Assembly (NCBI RefSeq): GCF_009805705.1
Contig: NZ_VSMB01000003.1
Coordinates: 124,001-188,000, forward strand
From: Ruania rhizosphaerae
GTDB taxonomy: Bacteria; Actinomycetota; Actinomycetes; Actinomycetales; Beutenbergiaceae
DNA: 64,000 nt
Direction: 5' to 3'
Every line of letters begins with the position of its first letter. The first letter of the stretch is position 1. The notes under the pieces were generated by a model. The model was not told where the DNA came from and ran no database searches. It saw only the letters and a list, made by a program, of their open reading frames with translations. The translations under genes were made by a program, and so were the position numbers. Positions 52,057 to 61,648 of this stretch are shown piece by piece.

Positions 52057-52389
52057 TCAGTAGCCGGTGGAACCGAGCGCCGTCATGAACGCGATGAACG
52101 CAAAGACTCCGATCACCAGACCGATGATCGCCAGGATCGTCACGATCATCCCGATGATTTTGCCGGTCGAGACGTTCGAGCGATTGCTGTACTGGATGCC
52201 GGAGGCGTCGATCTCCTTGAGGGCCTTGCTGCCCATGACCCACGCGGCGATCGCCAGCGGGGCGAAGAAGATGCCGACGAGTCCGAAGATCAGGATCATC
52301 GTGCCCTGGGGGTGCTCCTGCACACCGCTGTAGCCTCCGTAGCCGCCGTACCCGCCGGGAGCTCCGTAGGTGGGTGGGGGGTAGCTCAT
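52057..52389 (-). CDS. DUF4190-like small membrane protein
   Basis: A 110-residue protein. A Gly/Tyr/Pro-rich start (MSYPPPTYGAPGGYGGYGGY) is followed by two TMs (about 30-58 and 78-105) around AWVMGSKALKEIDAS, the loop pattern of DUF4190-type proteins. GGGAGA precedes the ATG. The same reading frame remains open upstream to 52605, but with Pro/Gly-rich, unrelated composition. It converges on the paralog pair across the hairpin at 51983-52017. Confidence 0.8.
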   Translation of the reverse strand: MSYPPPTYGAPGGYGGYGGYSGVQEHPQGTMILIFGLVGIFFAPLAIAAWVMGSKALKEIDASGIQYSNRSNVSTGKIIGMIVTILAIIGLVIGVFAFIAFMTALGSTGY

Positions 52390-52640
52390 GGGGTCTCCCT
52401 CGCTTGCTGGACGGCACCGGACCGATCCGGTGATGGTGCCGGGGGTCTGGCCTGCTTCACGCCGGACTCTAGCGGTGGTGTGCACTCCCGCGCAGCCCCC
52501 GGAGACCGGGCCGGACGAACCGCCAGGGCCAGGACCGTACGGGGAGCCGGGACCGTAGTCGGAACGACTGCCCAGTGGGTACCCCCTGGCCGATCCCGTA
52601 GCCACCGCCGTAGCCGCCCTCAGAAGGCGCAGTAGCGGTT
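52390..52640 (-). pseudogene. Possible remnant of a Gly/Tyr/Pro-rich coding segment
   Basis: Reading on the minus strand, one frame gives GGYGGGYGIGQG and a shifted frame continues as YPLGSRSDYGPGSPYGPGPGG, as if a +1 shift split one low-complexity sequence. There is no start codon in the first frame and stops follow in both. It may be the decayed 5' part of a second DUF4190-like gene, or chance coding in GC-rich DNA. The region otherwise holds the promoter of the DUF4190-like gene. Confidence 0.25.
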
Positions 52641-52659
52641 CACATGCGGTGGCGGGCCG

Positions 52660-53511
52660 CTACGCCGTCACGAAGTCGACAAGCTCCTCGACCCGTCCGA
52701 GCAGGCTCGGCTCGAGATCGCGGTAGTCACGGACAGTCCCGAGGATCCGTTTCCACCCGCGTGCGATATCGGCCTGGTCCGCGGCGGGCCAGCCGAGCGC
52801 CGTGAGCGTGCCGACCTTGATGTCGGTGCCGCGGGGCACGTGCGGCCACGCGTCCAGCCCGAGCCGTGCCGGCTTGACGGCCTGCCAGACGTCCACATAG
52901 GGGTGGCCGACGATCAGCACATTCTGTGCACCGAATCGTCGTGTCACCTCAGCGGCCACCCGGGACTCCTTGCTTCCCGCCACGAGGTGGTCGACCAGCA
53001 CCCCCACCCGCCGGCCGGACTCCGGCCCGAACTCGGTGAGACGTTCGTCCAGGTTGTCCACGCCGTCCAGGAGCTCCACCACGACTCCCTCGATCCGCAG
53101 GTCGTCTCCCCAGACCTTCTCCACGAGCTCGGCGTCGTGACGACCTTCCACCCAGATCCGCGAGCCGCGTGCCACACGCGCCCTCGCCCCGGCCACGGCC
53201 AGTGAGCCGGAGGCCGTCCTGGTCGGAGCCACCTTTGCCGGCGCCGGACGGTCGGCCACGAGGCGCACGGGTGAGCCGTCGACCCAGAAGCCCGCGCCGA
53301 GTGGGAAGGTCCGGGTACGTCCTCGCCGGTCCTCCAGCACGACGACGTGCTGCCCGCCGCTCTTCTCCACTCCCGTGACGGCGCCGACCCAGCCGGTCTC
53401 GACGTCCTCGACGACGAGTCCGGGCGTGGCCGGCGTCTCGACGGCGGCCGGACGGGTCCGCTGATGCGGGTTGCTGCTGAGGACGTCGGTGCCGTAACGA
53501 TCGTTCATCAC
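52660..53511 (-). CDS. DUF3097 family protein
   Basis: A 283-residue protein matching the actinobacterial DUF3097 family. It has an N-terminal segment with [24 protein letters not shown] and a conserved core with [45 protein letters not shown] and [17 protein letters not shown]. The core phrases recall a TOPRIM-like metal site ([11 protein letters not shown] plus DHLVAGSKE), suggesting nucleic-acid work, but no activity is known to me. It lies between hemW and hrcA, its common neighbourhood in Actinobacteria. It is divergent from hrcA. Confidence 0.85.
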   Translation of the reverse strand: MMNDRYGTDVLSSNPHQRTRPAAVETPATPGLVVEDVETGWVGAVTGVEKSGGQHVVVLEDRRGRTRTFPLGAGFWVDGSPVRLVADRPAPAKVAPTRTASGSLAVAGARARVARGSRIWVEGRHDAELVEKVWGDDLRIEGVVVELLDGVDNLDERLTEFGPESGRRVGVLVDHLVAGSKESRVAAEVTRRFGAQNVLIVGHPYVDVWQAVKPARLGLDAWPHVPRGTDIKVGTLTALGWPAADQADIARGWKRILGTVRDYRDLEPSLLGRVEELVDFVTA

Positions 53512-53583
53512 CCGAGGAGCCTATGGTGCGCATGAGCGCGGCTGGCCGAGCGGCACGCGGGCCGGGAGCAGCAGCACGTAGAA

Positions 53584-53610
53584 TTGGCACTCATCGACGT
53601 CGAGTGCTGG
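53584..53610. promoter_or_regulatory. CIRCE operator for HrcA
   Basis: TTGGCACTC, a 9-nt spacer, then GAGTGCTGG matches the CIRCE consensus TTAGCACTC-N9-GAGTGCTAA at 16 of 18 arm positions. A TAGAAT -10 box (53579-53584) abuts it, and the hrcA start is 14 nt downstream. HrcA binding here would give heat-shock control of hrcA-dnaJ and probably the rest of the operon. Confidence 0.9.
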
Positions 53611-53624
53611 TCCAGGGAGGTGGA

Positions 53625-54674
53625 ATGTCGAGCTCGGAGCGACAGCTGCAGGTGCTGCGGGCGATCGTGCAGGACTACGTGCGTAGCCGGGAACCCGTCG
53701 GCTCGCGCAACCTCGTGGACCGCCACAACCTCGACGTCTCCCCGGCCACGATCCGCAACGACATGGCCGCCCTGGAGGAGTACGGCTACATCGCCCAGCC
53801 GCATACTTCGGCCGGCCGTATCCCGACAGACAAGGGGTACCGGCTGTTCGTCGACCAGATCTCGGTCATCAAGCCGTTGTCGGAGGTGGAGCGGCGAGCC
53901 ATCGCCGAGCTGCTCGAGGGTGCGGTCGACCTGGACGACGTGCTGGAGCGGACCGTGCGGCTGCTCGCGCACCTGACCCAGCAGGTTGCTGTCGTCCAGT
54001 ACCCGTCTCTGCGGCGTTCGGCACTGCGGCACGTCGAGCTGATCCCCACCGATGCACGGCATCTGCTCGTGGTGATCATCACTGCGAACGGACGTGTGGA
54101 GCAGCGCACGGTGGAGGCCGCGCAGGACCTTGACGAGACGATGGTCGCCGAGCTGCGGGCCCGGCTGAACGCCGAGGTGGCAGGGCGCAACGCCGCCAGG
54201 CTCCGGTCGGTGCTGACCGGCGTCGAGGAGGCGTTCCCGCCCGCGGACCGCGCGTTGGTGACCGCGGTGCTCGCCACGATCACCGACACCCTGTCCGAAG
54301 ACGCCGAGGAGCGGATCGTGATGGCCGGTACGGCCAACCTCGCGCGCGCAGATCTGGACTTCACCCGCACGATCGGGCCGGTCCTGGAGGCCCTCGAAGA
54401 GCACGTGGTGCTGCTGCGTCTGCTCAGCGAGATGGCTGCCGAGGACGCCGAGCAGTCTCAGGGCACCGATCACTCGCTTGCGGTACGGATCGGCCGCGAG
54501 ACGCACTATGAGAACCTGCAGGAAGCATCCATCGTCGCCAGCGGTTACGGTGGCGAGGGCGCTGCGTCGGTCGGTCAGCTCGGAATCCTCGGTCCGACGC
54601 GCATGGACTACCCGACCACCATGGCCGCCGTCCGGGCGGTCGCACGCTACCTCTCCCGCTTCCTCGGCGGCTGA
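53625..54674 (+). CDS. hrcA: Heat-inducible transcriptional repressor HrcA
   Basis: A 349-residue repressor. The N-terminal winged helix reads [26 protein letters not shown] at normal spacing, then [35 protein letters not shown], the diagnostic HrcA HTH and SAGR-PT segment. The C-terminal GAF-like dimer domain ends [20 protein letters not shown]. Class I heat-shock repression acts through the CIRCE site just upstream, so the gene is autoregulated. The ATG at 53625 has AGGGAGGTGG upstream; the long frame from 53523 would start before the operator. dnaJ follows 31 nt later. Confidence 0.97.
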   Translation: MSSSERQLQVLRAIVQDYVRSREPVGSRNLVDRHNLDVSPATIRNDMAALEEYGYIAQPHTSAGRIPTDKGYRLFVDQISVIKPLSEVERRAIAELLEGAVDLDDVLERTVRLLAHLTQQVAVVQYPSLRRSALRHVELIPTDARHLLVVIITANGRVEQRTVEAAQDLDETMVAELRARLNAEVAGRNAARLRSVLTGVEEAFPPADRALVTAVLATITDTLSEDAEERIVMAGTANLARADLDFTRTIGPVLEALEEHVVLLRLLSEMAAEDAEQSQGTDHSLAVRIGRETHYENLQEASIVASGYGGEGAASVGQLGILGPTRMDYPTTMAAVRAVARYLSRFLGG

Positions 54675-54705
54675 CGCCCACACCCGCGACCCAAGAAGGC
54701 AACAC

Positions 54706-55836
54706 GTGACCGACTACTACGCGACCCTCGGAGTCTCCCGCGACGCCTCCACCGAGGAGATCAAGCGCGCCTACCGCAAACTGGCACGGCAGCATCACCC
54801 GGATGTCGCCGGTGCGGACAATGCGGACAAGTTCAAGGAGATCGCTGCCGCGCACGAGGTGCTCTCCAACGCCGAGAAGCGGCAGATGTACGACATGGGC
54901 CAGTACCCGGGTGCCGGCGGCGGCGGTGGCGGCGCAGGTGCCGGGTTCGGATTCTCGGACATCTTCGAGACCTTCTTCCAGGCGGCAGCAGGTGGGGGAG
55001 GCGCCGGTCGTGGACCCGCCTCGCGGACGCGCCGGGGTCAGGATGCGCTGCTGCGGATCTCGCTGGAGCTGTCCGAGGCCGCATTCGGCGTGAGCAAGGA
55101 CATCGAGGTCGAGACCGCCGTCATCTGCACCACCTGTCAGGGTTCGTGCTGCCGTCCCGGGACGAGTCCGACCACCTGTGAGGTCTGTCACGGACGCGGC
55201 TCCGTGCAGCGCATGGCCCGCTCGTTCCTCGGTCAGGTCATGACCACCTCAGCGTGTGCCAACTGCTCCGGTTTCGGCACCATCATCACCGACCCGTGCA
55301 CCGAGTGCGCCGGGGAAGGGCGAGTACGCACGCGCCGCACCGTGCGTGTGAACGTGCCCGCCGGTGTCGACGACGGCACCCGGATCAAGCTGACCGGCCA
55401 GGGCGAGGTCGGCCCGGCCGGTGGCCCTCCCGGGGATCTGTACGTCGAGGTCCGGGAGAAGCGGCACCCGCTGTTCACCCGCCGCGGCGATGACCTGCAC
55501 TGCACCACTGAGCTGCCGATGACCGCGGCCGCACTGGGGACCGTCCTGGAGCTGGAGACGCTCGACGGCGTCCGCGAGCTGGATATCCGGCCCGGCACAC
55601 AGCCGGACGAGATCGTCACGCTCAAGGGCCTGGGCATCGGGCATCTCAACGGTGGCGGGCGCGGGGATCTGCACGTGCACGTCCAGGTGACCGTGCCGAC
55701 CAAGCTGGATGACTCCCAGGAAACGCTGCTGCGCGAGCTGGCGGGCCTGCGCGGCGAGGAACGTCCCGAGGCGCGTCTGTCGCCGGCGGGCAACGGCGTT
55801 TTCTCCCGGCTGCGTGAGAAGCTGCACGGCCGGTGA
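54706..55836 (+). CDS. dnaJ: Chaperone protein DnaJ
   Basis: A 376-residue type I J-protein. The J domain (about 1-68) contains the HPD motif in RQHHPDV. A G/F-rich linker, the zinc-finger domain (about 135-215) with four CXXC motifs, and the substrate-binding C-terminal domain follow (GQGEVGPAGGPPGDLYVEV at normal spacing). The first zinc motif reads CTTCQGSCC where the usual form is CXXCXGXG, so the last Gly is Cys. It is the second J-protein type seen beside hrcA in Actinobacteria. The GTG start has AAGAAGG upstream, and the stop overlaps rsmE by 4 bp. Confidence 0.95.
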   Translation: MTDYYATLGVSRDASTEEIKRAYRKLARQHHPDVAGADNADKFKEIAAAHEVLSNAEKRQMYDMGQYPGAGGGGGGAGAGFGFSDIFETFFQAAAGGGGAGRGPASRTRRGQDALLRISLELSEAAFGVSKDIEVETAVICTTCQGSCCRPGTSPTTCEVCHGRGSVQRMARSFLGQVMTTSACANCSGFGTIITDPCTECAGEGRVRTRRTVRVNVPAGVDDGTRIKLTGQGEVGPAGGPPGDLYVEVREKRHPLFTRRGDDLHCTTELPMTAAALGTVLELETLDGVRELDIRPGTQPDEIVTLKGLGIGHLNGGGRGDLHVHVQVTVPTKLDDSQETLLRELAGLRGEERPEARLSPAGNGVFSRLREKLHGR

Positions 55837-56603
55837 GCCGGCCCGTCTTCGTCGTCCCGGAGGAGAATCTCGACGGCGTCTCACCGGGTGAGGCCGTCGC
55901 GGTTACCGGTGCGGAAGGCCGGCATGCCGCCACTGTCCGGCGTGTGCGTGCCGGTGAGCTGATCGACGTCGTCGATGGGGCTGGGCGCCGAGTGCGCGCC
56001 ACGGTGACGAACGTCACCACCGGTCACGAGGCGGGTTTGGATGCCGTGGCGGACGAGGTCACAGTGGAGCCGGCGTCCCGTCCGGCGCTGGTACTGGTGC
56101 AGGCGCTCGCCAAGGGCGGTCGCGACGAACTGGCAGTGGAGGCCGGTACGGAAGTCGGCGTCGACGCGGTCCAGCCGTGGCAGGCGGAGCGGTCCGTCTC
56201 GCAATGGCGCGGTCCGAAGGCGGCCAAGGGCGAGGCTCGCTGGCAGCAGGTGGTGCTCGCGGCGGCGAAGCAGGCCCGCCGATCCTGGATTCCGCAGGTC
56301 AGGGGATTGATCGTCGGGGCGCAGCTGATCGATGAGGTCGCCGAGAAGGTGGCCTCGGGAAGCGCTGTGCTGGTGCTGCACGAAGAAGCCGGCGTGCCGA
56401 TCACCAGTGCGGAGGTCGGTACCGAGGCACCTGAGGTGCTCGTCGTCGTCGGACCTGAGGGTGGCCTGACCGAGTTCGAGGTCGACTCCCTCGTCGCCGC
56501 TGGTGCGCAGAGTGTGCGGCTGGGCCCGCATGTGCTCCGTACCTCGACGGCCGGTCCGGTCGCGGTCGCCCTGCTGGCCGAGCGGTTGGGCCGGTGGACG
56601 TAA
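55833..56603 (+). CDS. rsmE: 16S rRNA (uracil-1498-N3)-methyltransferase
   Basis: A 256-residue SPOUT-fold methyltransferase that modifies U1498 of 16S rRNA using S-adenosylmethionine. The N-terminal PUA-like domain includes RHAATVRRVRAGELIDVVDG split over its strands. The SPOUT knot shows KGGRDELAVEAGTEVGVDAVQPW, VGPEGGLTEFE and VRLGPHVLRTSTAGPVAVALL, the SAM-binding trefoil, each at normal spacing. The GTG start overlaps the dnaJ stop by 4 bp, the usual dnaJ-rsmE order. Confidence 0.95.
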   Translation: MSRPVFVVPEENLDGVSPGEAVAVTGAEGRHAATVRRVRAGELIDVVDGAGRRVRATVTNVTTGHEAGLDAVADEVTVEPASRPALVLVQALAKGGRDELAVEAGTEVGVDAVQPWQAERSVSQWRGPKAAKGEARWQQVVLAAAKQARRSWIPQVRGLIVGAQLIDEVAEKVASGSAVLVLHEEAGVPITSAEVGTEAPEVLVVVGPEGGLTEFEVDSLVAAGAQSVRLGPHVLRTSTAGPVAVALLAERLGRWT

Positions 56604-56693
56604 TATCCGCTGCGCCACCGATGGCCGCACTGGGTACGATCGTGTTCTGCTCCATCCGATCCACGAGGGGAATCCGGGCACTGCGCCCCGCCC

Positions 56694-57749
56694 ATGACCG
56701 AGACCAGTTCTTCCGCCGCACCCGACGGCAGCATCCAGCACCAGGTGACCATTCCTGACCACGTGCCGATGGTGGCGCTGCTGGGGCAGCGCGATGAGGT
56801 GCTCAAAGCCATCGAATCGGGTTTCCCGAAGGTCGATGTGCATGTGCGCGGCAATGTGGTCACGCTGACCGGTAGGCCCGGCGATGTCGCGCTGGCCGAG
56901 CGTCTCGTCGACGAGTTGAGCGAGATCGCCTCCTCGTCGCAGCCACTGACCGCTGATGCAGTCGAACGAGCGATCACCATCCTCACCAATCCTGCGGCCG
57001 AGCGCCCTGCGCAGGTGCTCACGATGAACATCCTCTCCAGCCGGGGGCGCACGATCCGGCCCAAGACGCTGGGGCAGAAGGAGTACGTCGAGGCGATCGA
57101 CCGGAACACCCTCGTGTTCGGTATCGGACCTGCCGGGACGGGCAAGACCTACCTGGCCATGGCGAAGGCAGTGCAGGCGCTGCAGGCCAAGCAGGTCAAC
57201 CGGATCGTGCTCACCCGCCCGGCCGTCGAGGCCGGGGAGCGGCTGGGGTTCCTGCCTGGGTCGCTGAACGACAAGATCGACCCCTACCTGCGGCCCTTGT
57301 ACGACGCCTTGCACGACATGGTGGATCCGGAGTCCATCCCGCGACTGATGGCCGCGGGAACGATCGAGGTGGCGCCGCTGGCGTATATGCGCGGCAGGAC
57401 GCTCAACGATGCCTTCATCATCCTGGACGAGGCGCAGAACACCTCGGCCGAGCAGATGAAGATGTTCCTGACCCGGCTGGGTTTCGGCTCGAAGATCGTC
57501 GTCACCGGTGATGTCACGCAGGTGGACCTGCCCGGCGGTGCGGAGTCGGGACTCCGGGTGGTGCAGGACATCCTGACCGAGATCGACGATGTCACGTTCT
57601 GCCGCCTGACCAGCGCCGATGTGGTGCGCCACCGGCTGGTGGCCGACATCATCGACGCGTACTCGCGGTTCGAGACCCGCCCGGGCGCGCGGCCGGCTCG
57701 CCCCGAGCAGCTGCGAGGACCGCAGCGCTCAGACAAGGAGCACCGATGA
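56694..57749 (+). CDS. phoH: PhoH family ATPase
   Basis: A 351-residue PhoH-like protein. An N-terminal KH-like region with [15 protein letters not shown] is followed by the PhoH ATPase: Walker [42 protein letters not shown], and Walker [23 protein letters not shown], at their usual spacing. PhoH proteins are predicted RNA helicases or RNA-handling ATPases and travel with ybeY. The ATG at 56694 has a distant GAGGGGA; the stop overlaps the ybeY start (ATGA). It is part of the hrcA to era gene block. Confidence 0.95.
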   Translation: MTETSSSAAPDGSIQHQVTIPDHVPMVALLGQRDEVLKAIESGFPKVDVHVRGNVVTLTGRPGDVALAERLVDELSEIASSSQPLTADAVERAITILTNPAAERPAQVLTMNILSSRGRTIRPKTLGQKEYVEAIDRNTLVFGIGPAGTGKTYLAMAKAVQALQAKQVNRIVLTRPAVEAGERLGFLPGSLNDKIDPYLRPLYDALHDMVDPESIPRLMAAGTIEVAPLAYMRGRTLNDAFIILDEAQNTSAEQMKMFLTRLGFGSKIVVTGDVTQVDLPGGAESGLRVVQDILTEIDDVTFCRLTSADVVRHRLVADIIDAYSRFETRPGARPARPEQLRGPQRSDKEHR

Positions 57750-58216
57750 GTGTGGAGATCACCAACGAGTCCGGGGACCGCCTGGACGAGACGGAGTTCG
57801 CCGCGCTCGCGCGTCACGTGCTCGATGCGATGCACGTGCACCCGCAGGCCGAGCTGGAGATCCGCTTCGTCGACACCCAGGTGATGAGCGAGCTGCACGT
57901 GCAGTGGATGGATGAAGAGGGCCCCACGGATGTGCTCTCGTTCCCGATGGACGAGTTGAGGCCTGGAGTCGAGGGGGTCCTCAGCGAGGGCATCCTCGGC
58001 TCGATCGTCGTCTGCCCGGAGGTCGCGCACGCGCAGGCCATGACAGCGGGGCACTCGGCCGAGGAGGAGATGCTCCTGCTGACCACGCACGGCATCCTGC
58101 ACCTGCTCGGATTCGACCACGCGGAGCCGGAGGAGGAGAAGGAGATGTTCGGTTTGCAACGTCAACTCCTGCTCACCTTCCTGGCCACGCGGGAATCAGG
58201 TGGCAGCGATGTCTGA
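57746..58216 (+). CDS. ybeY: Endoribonuclease YbeY (rRNA maturation factor)
   Basis: A 156-residue UPF0054 metalloprotein. The zinc-binding H3XH5XH motif is [21 protein letters not shown] at normal spacing. YbeY acts in 16S rRNA 3'-end maturation and ribosome quality control. The segment [15 protein letters not shown] is also a family signature. Its ATG overlaps the phoH stop by 4 bp, and the era start overlaps its 3' end. The CBS-domain gene often found between ybeY and era in Actinobacteria is absent here. Confidence 0.96.
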   Translation: MSVEITNESGDRLDETEFAALARHVLDAMHVHPQAELEIRFVDTQVMSELHVQWMDEEGPTDVLSFPMDELRPGVEGVLSEGILGSIVVCPEVAHAQAMTAGHSAEEEMLLLTTHGILHLLGFDHAEPEEEKEMFGLQRQLLLTFLATRESGGSDV

Positions 58217-59153
58217 GAACCCACCCGTGATGGCGATGCCCGACGGCGTCCCACCCGATCACCGTGCCGGTTTCGTCTGTGTGGTGGGTCGCCCGAACGC
58301 TGGAAAGTCGACCCTGACGAACGCGATTGTGGGCCACAAGGTGGCGATCACCTCGGGGCGGCCGCAGACTACTCGGCACGCGATCCGGGGCATCGTGCAC
58401 CGGGAGGACCTCCAGCTGATCCTCGTCGACACCCCCGGGCTCCATCGTCCTCGCACACTGCTCGGGGAGCGCCTCAACGAGCTCGTGACCGGAACGCTGG
58501 CGGAGGTGGACGCGATTGCCTTCTGCCTGCCCGCTGACCAGAAGGTCGGACCAGGGGACCGCTTCATCGCCGCCAAGCTCGCCGAGACCCGTACCCCGGT
58601 CGTGGCGGTCGTCACGAAAGCCGACCTGGTGTCGAAGGGGCGGTTGGCCGAGCACCTGCTCGCGGTCTCCGAACTCGGTCAGTGGGCGGACGTGATCCCG
58701 GTCGCGGCGATGACCGGCTACCAGGTGACTGAACTGATCGAGGTGCTTCGCTCCCATATGCCGGTCTCACCGCCGCTGTACCCGGGCGGGGAGCTGACCG
58801 ACGAGCCTGAGCAGGTGATGGTGGCTGAACTTGTCCGCGAGGCCGCCCTTGAAGGTGTGCGGGACGAGTTGCCGCATTCACTGGCGGTGGTGGTCGAGGA
58901 GATCGTCGAACGCGAGCACCGCTCCAAGGACGGACGCCCGCTCCTGGACGTGCGGGTGAATCTGTTCGTCGAGCGGGAGTCGCAGAAGGGCATCGTGATC
59001 GGCACCAAGGGCGCGCGGCTGCGGGAGGTGGGAACCCGTGCCCGCAGCGGTATCGAAGCCCTGCTCGGTGCCGCCGTCTACCTTGATCTGCACGTGAAGG
59101 TGGCCAAGGACTGGCAGCGGGACCCGAAGAAGCTGCAGCGTCTCGGGTTCTGA
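58209..59153 (+). CDS. era: GTPase Era
   Basis: A 314-residue Ras-like GTPase with a C-terminal KH domain. It has G1 [13 protein letters not shown]2 region [15 protein letters not shown]3 [10 protein letters not shown]4 TKADLV, and the KH GXXG-type sequence [15 protein letters not shown]. Era binds the 3' end of 16S rRNA during 30S assembly. The ATG at 58209 has AGGTGG six bases upstream and overlaps ybeY by 8 bp. It ends the operon. Confidence 0.96.
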   Translation: MSENPPVMAMPDGVPPDHRAGFVCVVGRPNAGKSTLTNAIVGHKVAITSGRPQTTRHAIRGIVHREDLQLILVDTPGLHRPRTLLGERLNELVTGTLAEVDAIAFCLPADQKVGPGDRFIAAKLAETRTPVVAVVTKADLVSKGRLAEHLLAVSELGQWADVIPVAAMTGYQVTELIEVLRSHMPVSPPLYPGGELTDEPEQVMVAELVREAALEGVRDELPHSLAVVVEEIVEREHRSKDGRPLLDVRVNLFVERESQKGIVIGTKGARLREVGTRARSGIEALLGAAVYLDLHVKVAKDWQRDPKKLQRLGF

Positions 59154-59176
59154 GTCGTGCTGGCTAGAGTGAGAGG

Positions 59177-60676
59177 GTGAAGTACCGCAAGCTGGTGGTG
59201 GTGCTCGCCATCGTCATCGGTTTCGGGCTGATCGGCTCGCTCTCGGGGCCACGGTGGACCCCGCAACCCCTCGACCAGATGATCGTCCCGGAGACCGCGG
59301 AGGCGGAGATCGGCTCCGACGCCGTCACCGATCCGGTCGGGACCTATCAGGTCTCCCGCGAGGTGGTCGAGATCATGCTCGATGGTGCCGAGGTGCTGGC
59401 CACGCTCACCTCGCCGGTTGGCGCGCCTGATCTGCGACCCGGAGTGGTGTTCATGCACGGCGCGGGGACGGGCTCGCACACGAACTTCACCGAGCAGGCC
59501 GATGCCATGGCCAGTGCCGGTGTCTACGTGCTCGTCCCGGCCAAGCGGCTCGATACCTACACCACCGCCAGCCGGAACTATCCCGCGATGGCGCAGGACT
59601 ACCTCGTCTCGTGGCGGTTCCTGCGGGACCGTGACGGGGTCGACCCGAGCCGTGTCGGTGTCTATGGGGAGAGTGAGGGTGCATGGATCGCTCCAGTGGC
59701 TGCCGTCATCGAACCTCATGTGGCGTTCGTGGCTCTCGTCTCCGCTCCGGTCGTCCCACCGCGCGAGCAGATCGCCTTCGCCGCCGACCAGTATCTGCGC
59801 AACGTCGGAGTTCCGGACGCCTTGCTGCGGGCGATCCCGCGCGGAATCGGTGCGCAGCCGCCCGGGGGAGGGTTCGAGTACGCCGACTTCGACGCTGTGC
59901 CGTGGCTGCGTCAGCTCCATCAGCCGGTCCTGATGGTCTATGGCACCGCCGACGCCTCGATGCCGATCGTGCAGGGCCCGCTGGTGCTGGAGGACGCGAT
60001 TGCCGAGGTTGGCAACGAGGCGCTCACGGTGCGCTATTTCGATGGCGCCAACCACGGTCTGCGTGTCGACGGCGAGCTCGTGGACGGATTCCTCGACGTG
60101 CTGGCGCGGTGGGTCCTCGGCCTGCCGGAGACCGCCGAGGCAGCCCCGCATGTCGCCGGTGCCCAGCCGGAGCAGCAGTTCCGAGCGGCCCCGGTGGACC
60201 ATCCGCGGTGGTACGCGAACGGGGACATGCTCGTGTGGACGCTGTTCGCGAGTGGGGTGCTGCTGGCTGTCGGTCCGCTGGTCTGGTTCGGTGGCCGGGT
60301 CGTGACTGTCCTGCGCCGTCGAGAACCGCGGCGGCTACCGCCTCCGCTGGCCAGATACACCGCGGCCACCGGGATGAGTGCCGTCGCCGTGATCGTCGTC
60401 TTCGTCGCCTATGTCGCCTATGTCGCCGACCTCGCCCTGAACTACCGGACAGATGACGTCGTGGTCAACGGTGGCTGGGTGGCATTGCACGCCCTCGGCA
60501 TTCTCGCGGTCGCGGTCGGGGTCCGTTCGGTCGATGCCGCGGTCAACGCCTGGCGCACGCTGGGCGGGGGCAAACTGGCCCTCGGGCACGCGACGATCTG
60601 GTGGACCACGCACGTGGGTGCGACGTCGTTGCTGTTGATCTCGGCCTACTGGGGCGTGTTCCCCACCTTGTTCTGA
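59177..60676 (+). CDS. Membrane-anchored alpha/beta hydrolase, unknown substrate
   Basis: A 499-residue protein. An N-terminal TM (about 5-25) anchors an alpha/beta hydrolase domain (about 40-315) with nucleophile GVYGESEGAWIAP, YGTADASMPI (Asp region) and the His in DGANHGLRV. The C-terminal third has about four TMs (about 350-372, 395-420, 435-460 and 475-498). The hydrolase is predicted outside the cytoplasm. GTG 59177 is six bases after TAGAGT (59165-59170), predicting a leaderless mRNA, and is 24 nt after era. Confidence 0.82.
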   Translation: MKYRKLVVVLAIVIGFGLIGSLSGPRWTPQPLDQMIVPETAEAEIGSDAVTDPVGTYQVSREVVEIMLDGAEVLATLTSPVGAPDLRPGVVFMHGAGTGSHTNFTEQADAMASAGVYVLVPAKRLDTYTTASRNYPAMAQDYLVSWRFLRDRDGVDPSRVGVYGESEGAWIAPVAAVIEPHVAFVALVSAPVVPPREQIAFAADQYLRNVGVPDALLRAIPRGIGAQPPGGGFEYADFDAVPWLRQLHQPVLMVYGTADASMPIVQGPLVLEDAIAEVGNEALTVRYFDGANHGLRVDGELVDGFLDVLARWVLGLPETAEAAPHVAGAQPEQQFRAAPVDHPRWYANGDMLVWTLFASGVLLAVGPLVWFGGRVVTVLRRREPRRLPPPLARYTAATGMSAVAVIVVFVAYVAYVADLALNYRTDDVVVNGGWVALHALGILAVAVGVRSVDAAVNAWRTLGGGKLALGHATIWWTTHVGATSLLLISAYWGVFPTLF

Positions 60677-60793
60677 CACTGCCACCGGGTCCGAGGCCGG
60701 TCTCGGTGTGCCGGTGGCGGGCCGAGGAGCCTTTAGGATCGTCTCCACGGCCTGGGCCCGGCGTCCAGGTGGAGGAAGGGATGAGGCGTTCGG

Positions 60794-61648
60794 GTGCAGG
60801 TCGCATGGGGTGTCGGCACGGACACGGGTGGTCGGCGTGCGGTGAACGAGGACGCCGTTCTGGCCACGCCGCCGGTATTCGTCGTCGCTGACGGCATGGG
60901 TGGGCACGTCCACGGCGAACTCGCCTCGCGAGCCGTGGTGACGGCGTTCGAGGAGCTGGCGGGCCGGTGCGATCCTGACCGTGAGGTACTGCCCGAAGAG
61001 ATCCAAGCGGCGATCCGCACGGCCCAGCGCACGATCCGGGGGGCCGGTGAGCACGATCCGCAGGGACGCCCGGTGACCGCAGGAAGCACGGTGGCAGGGG
61101 CGGTGCTGACCGTGCACGAGTCGCAACCGTTCTGGCTCGTGTTCAACGTCGGGGATTCGCGTATCTACCGGCTCAGTGAGGGCGAGCTGGCGCAGGTGAG
61201 CGTCGACCACTCCGTCGTCCAGGAGATGGTGGATGCCGGGGCGCTGGGGCCAGAGGACGCCCGGCGTCATCCGCAGCGGAATGTCATCACGCGTGCCGTC
61301 GACACCGGGCCGGATGTCGATGCCGACTTCTGGCGGCTGCGGGCAGGCTCACGGGACCGGTTGCTGCTGTGCAGCGACGGCCTGACCGACGAGCTCGGCG
61401 ACGCCGAGATCGGCGCCGTGCTGCGGGAGGTGGATTCGGCCCAGGATGCTGTCGACCGCCTGATCGCGGCAGCGATCACGGGCGGTGCGCGGGACAATGT
61501 CTCGGTGATCGTGGTCGACACGGCGGGAGCCGACGTGATGGCGACCGCGCCCCGGCCCGCCTCCGAGGGCGACGAGGGTGACGTCGCCGATACGGTGCCC
61601 CGAGGAGAACGACGTACCGGTGGGAGGGGCGAAGCACGATGGCCATGA
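60794..61648 (+). CDS. PP2C-family serine/threonine phosphatase
   Basis: A 284-residue PPM phosphatase beginning VAWGVGTDTGGRRAVNEDAVL. Metal-binding Asp motifs are FVVADGMGGHVHGE, NVGDSRIYRL, CSDGLTDEL and GARDNVSVIVV, all in PP2C order. It should reverse Ser/Thr phosphorylation by the kinase two genes downstream. The GTG start follows GGAAGGGATGAGG. It overlaps the FHA gene by 10 bp (61639-61648). It is the soluble type, with no TM, unlike PstP. Confidence 0.92.
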   Translation: MQVAWGVGTDTGGRRAVNEDAVLATPPVFVVADGMGGHVHGELASRAVVTAFEELAGRCDPDREVLPEEIQAAIRTAQRTIRGAGEHDPQGRPVTAGSTVAGAVLTVHESQPFWLVFNVGDSRIYRLSEGELAQVSVDHSVVQEMVDAGALGPEDARRHPQRNVITRAVDTGPDVDADFWRLRAGSRDRLLLCSDGLTDELGDAEIGAVLREVDSAQDAVDRLIAAAITGGARDNVSVIVVDTAGADVMATAPRPASEGDEGDVADTVPRGERRTGGRGEARWP

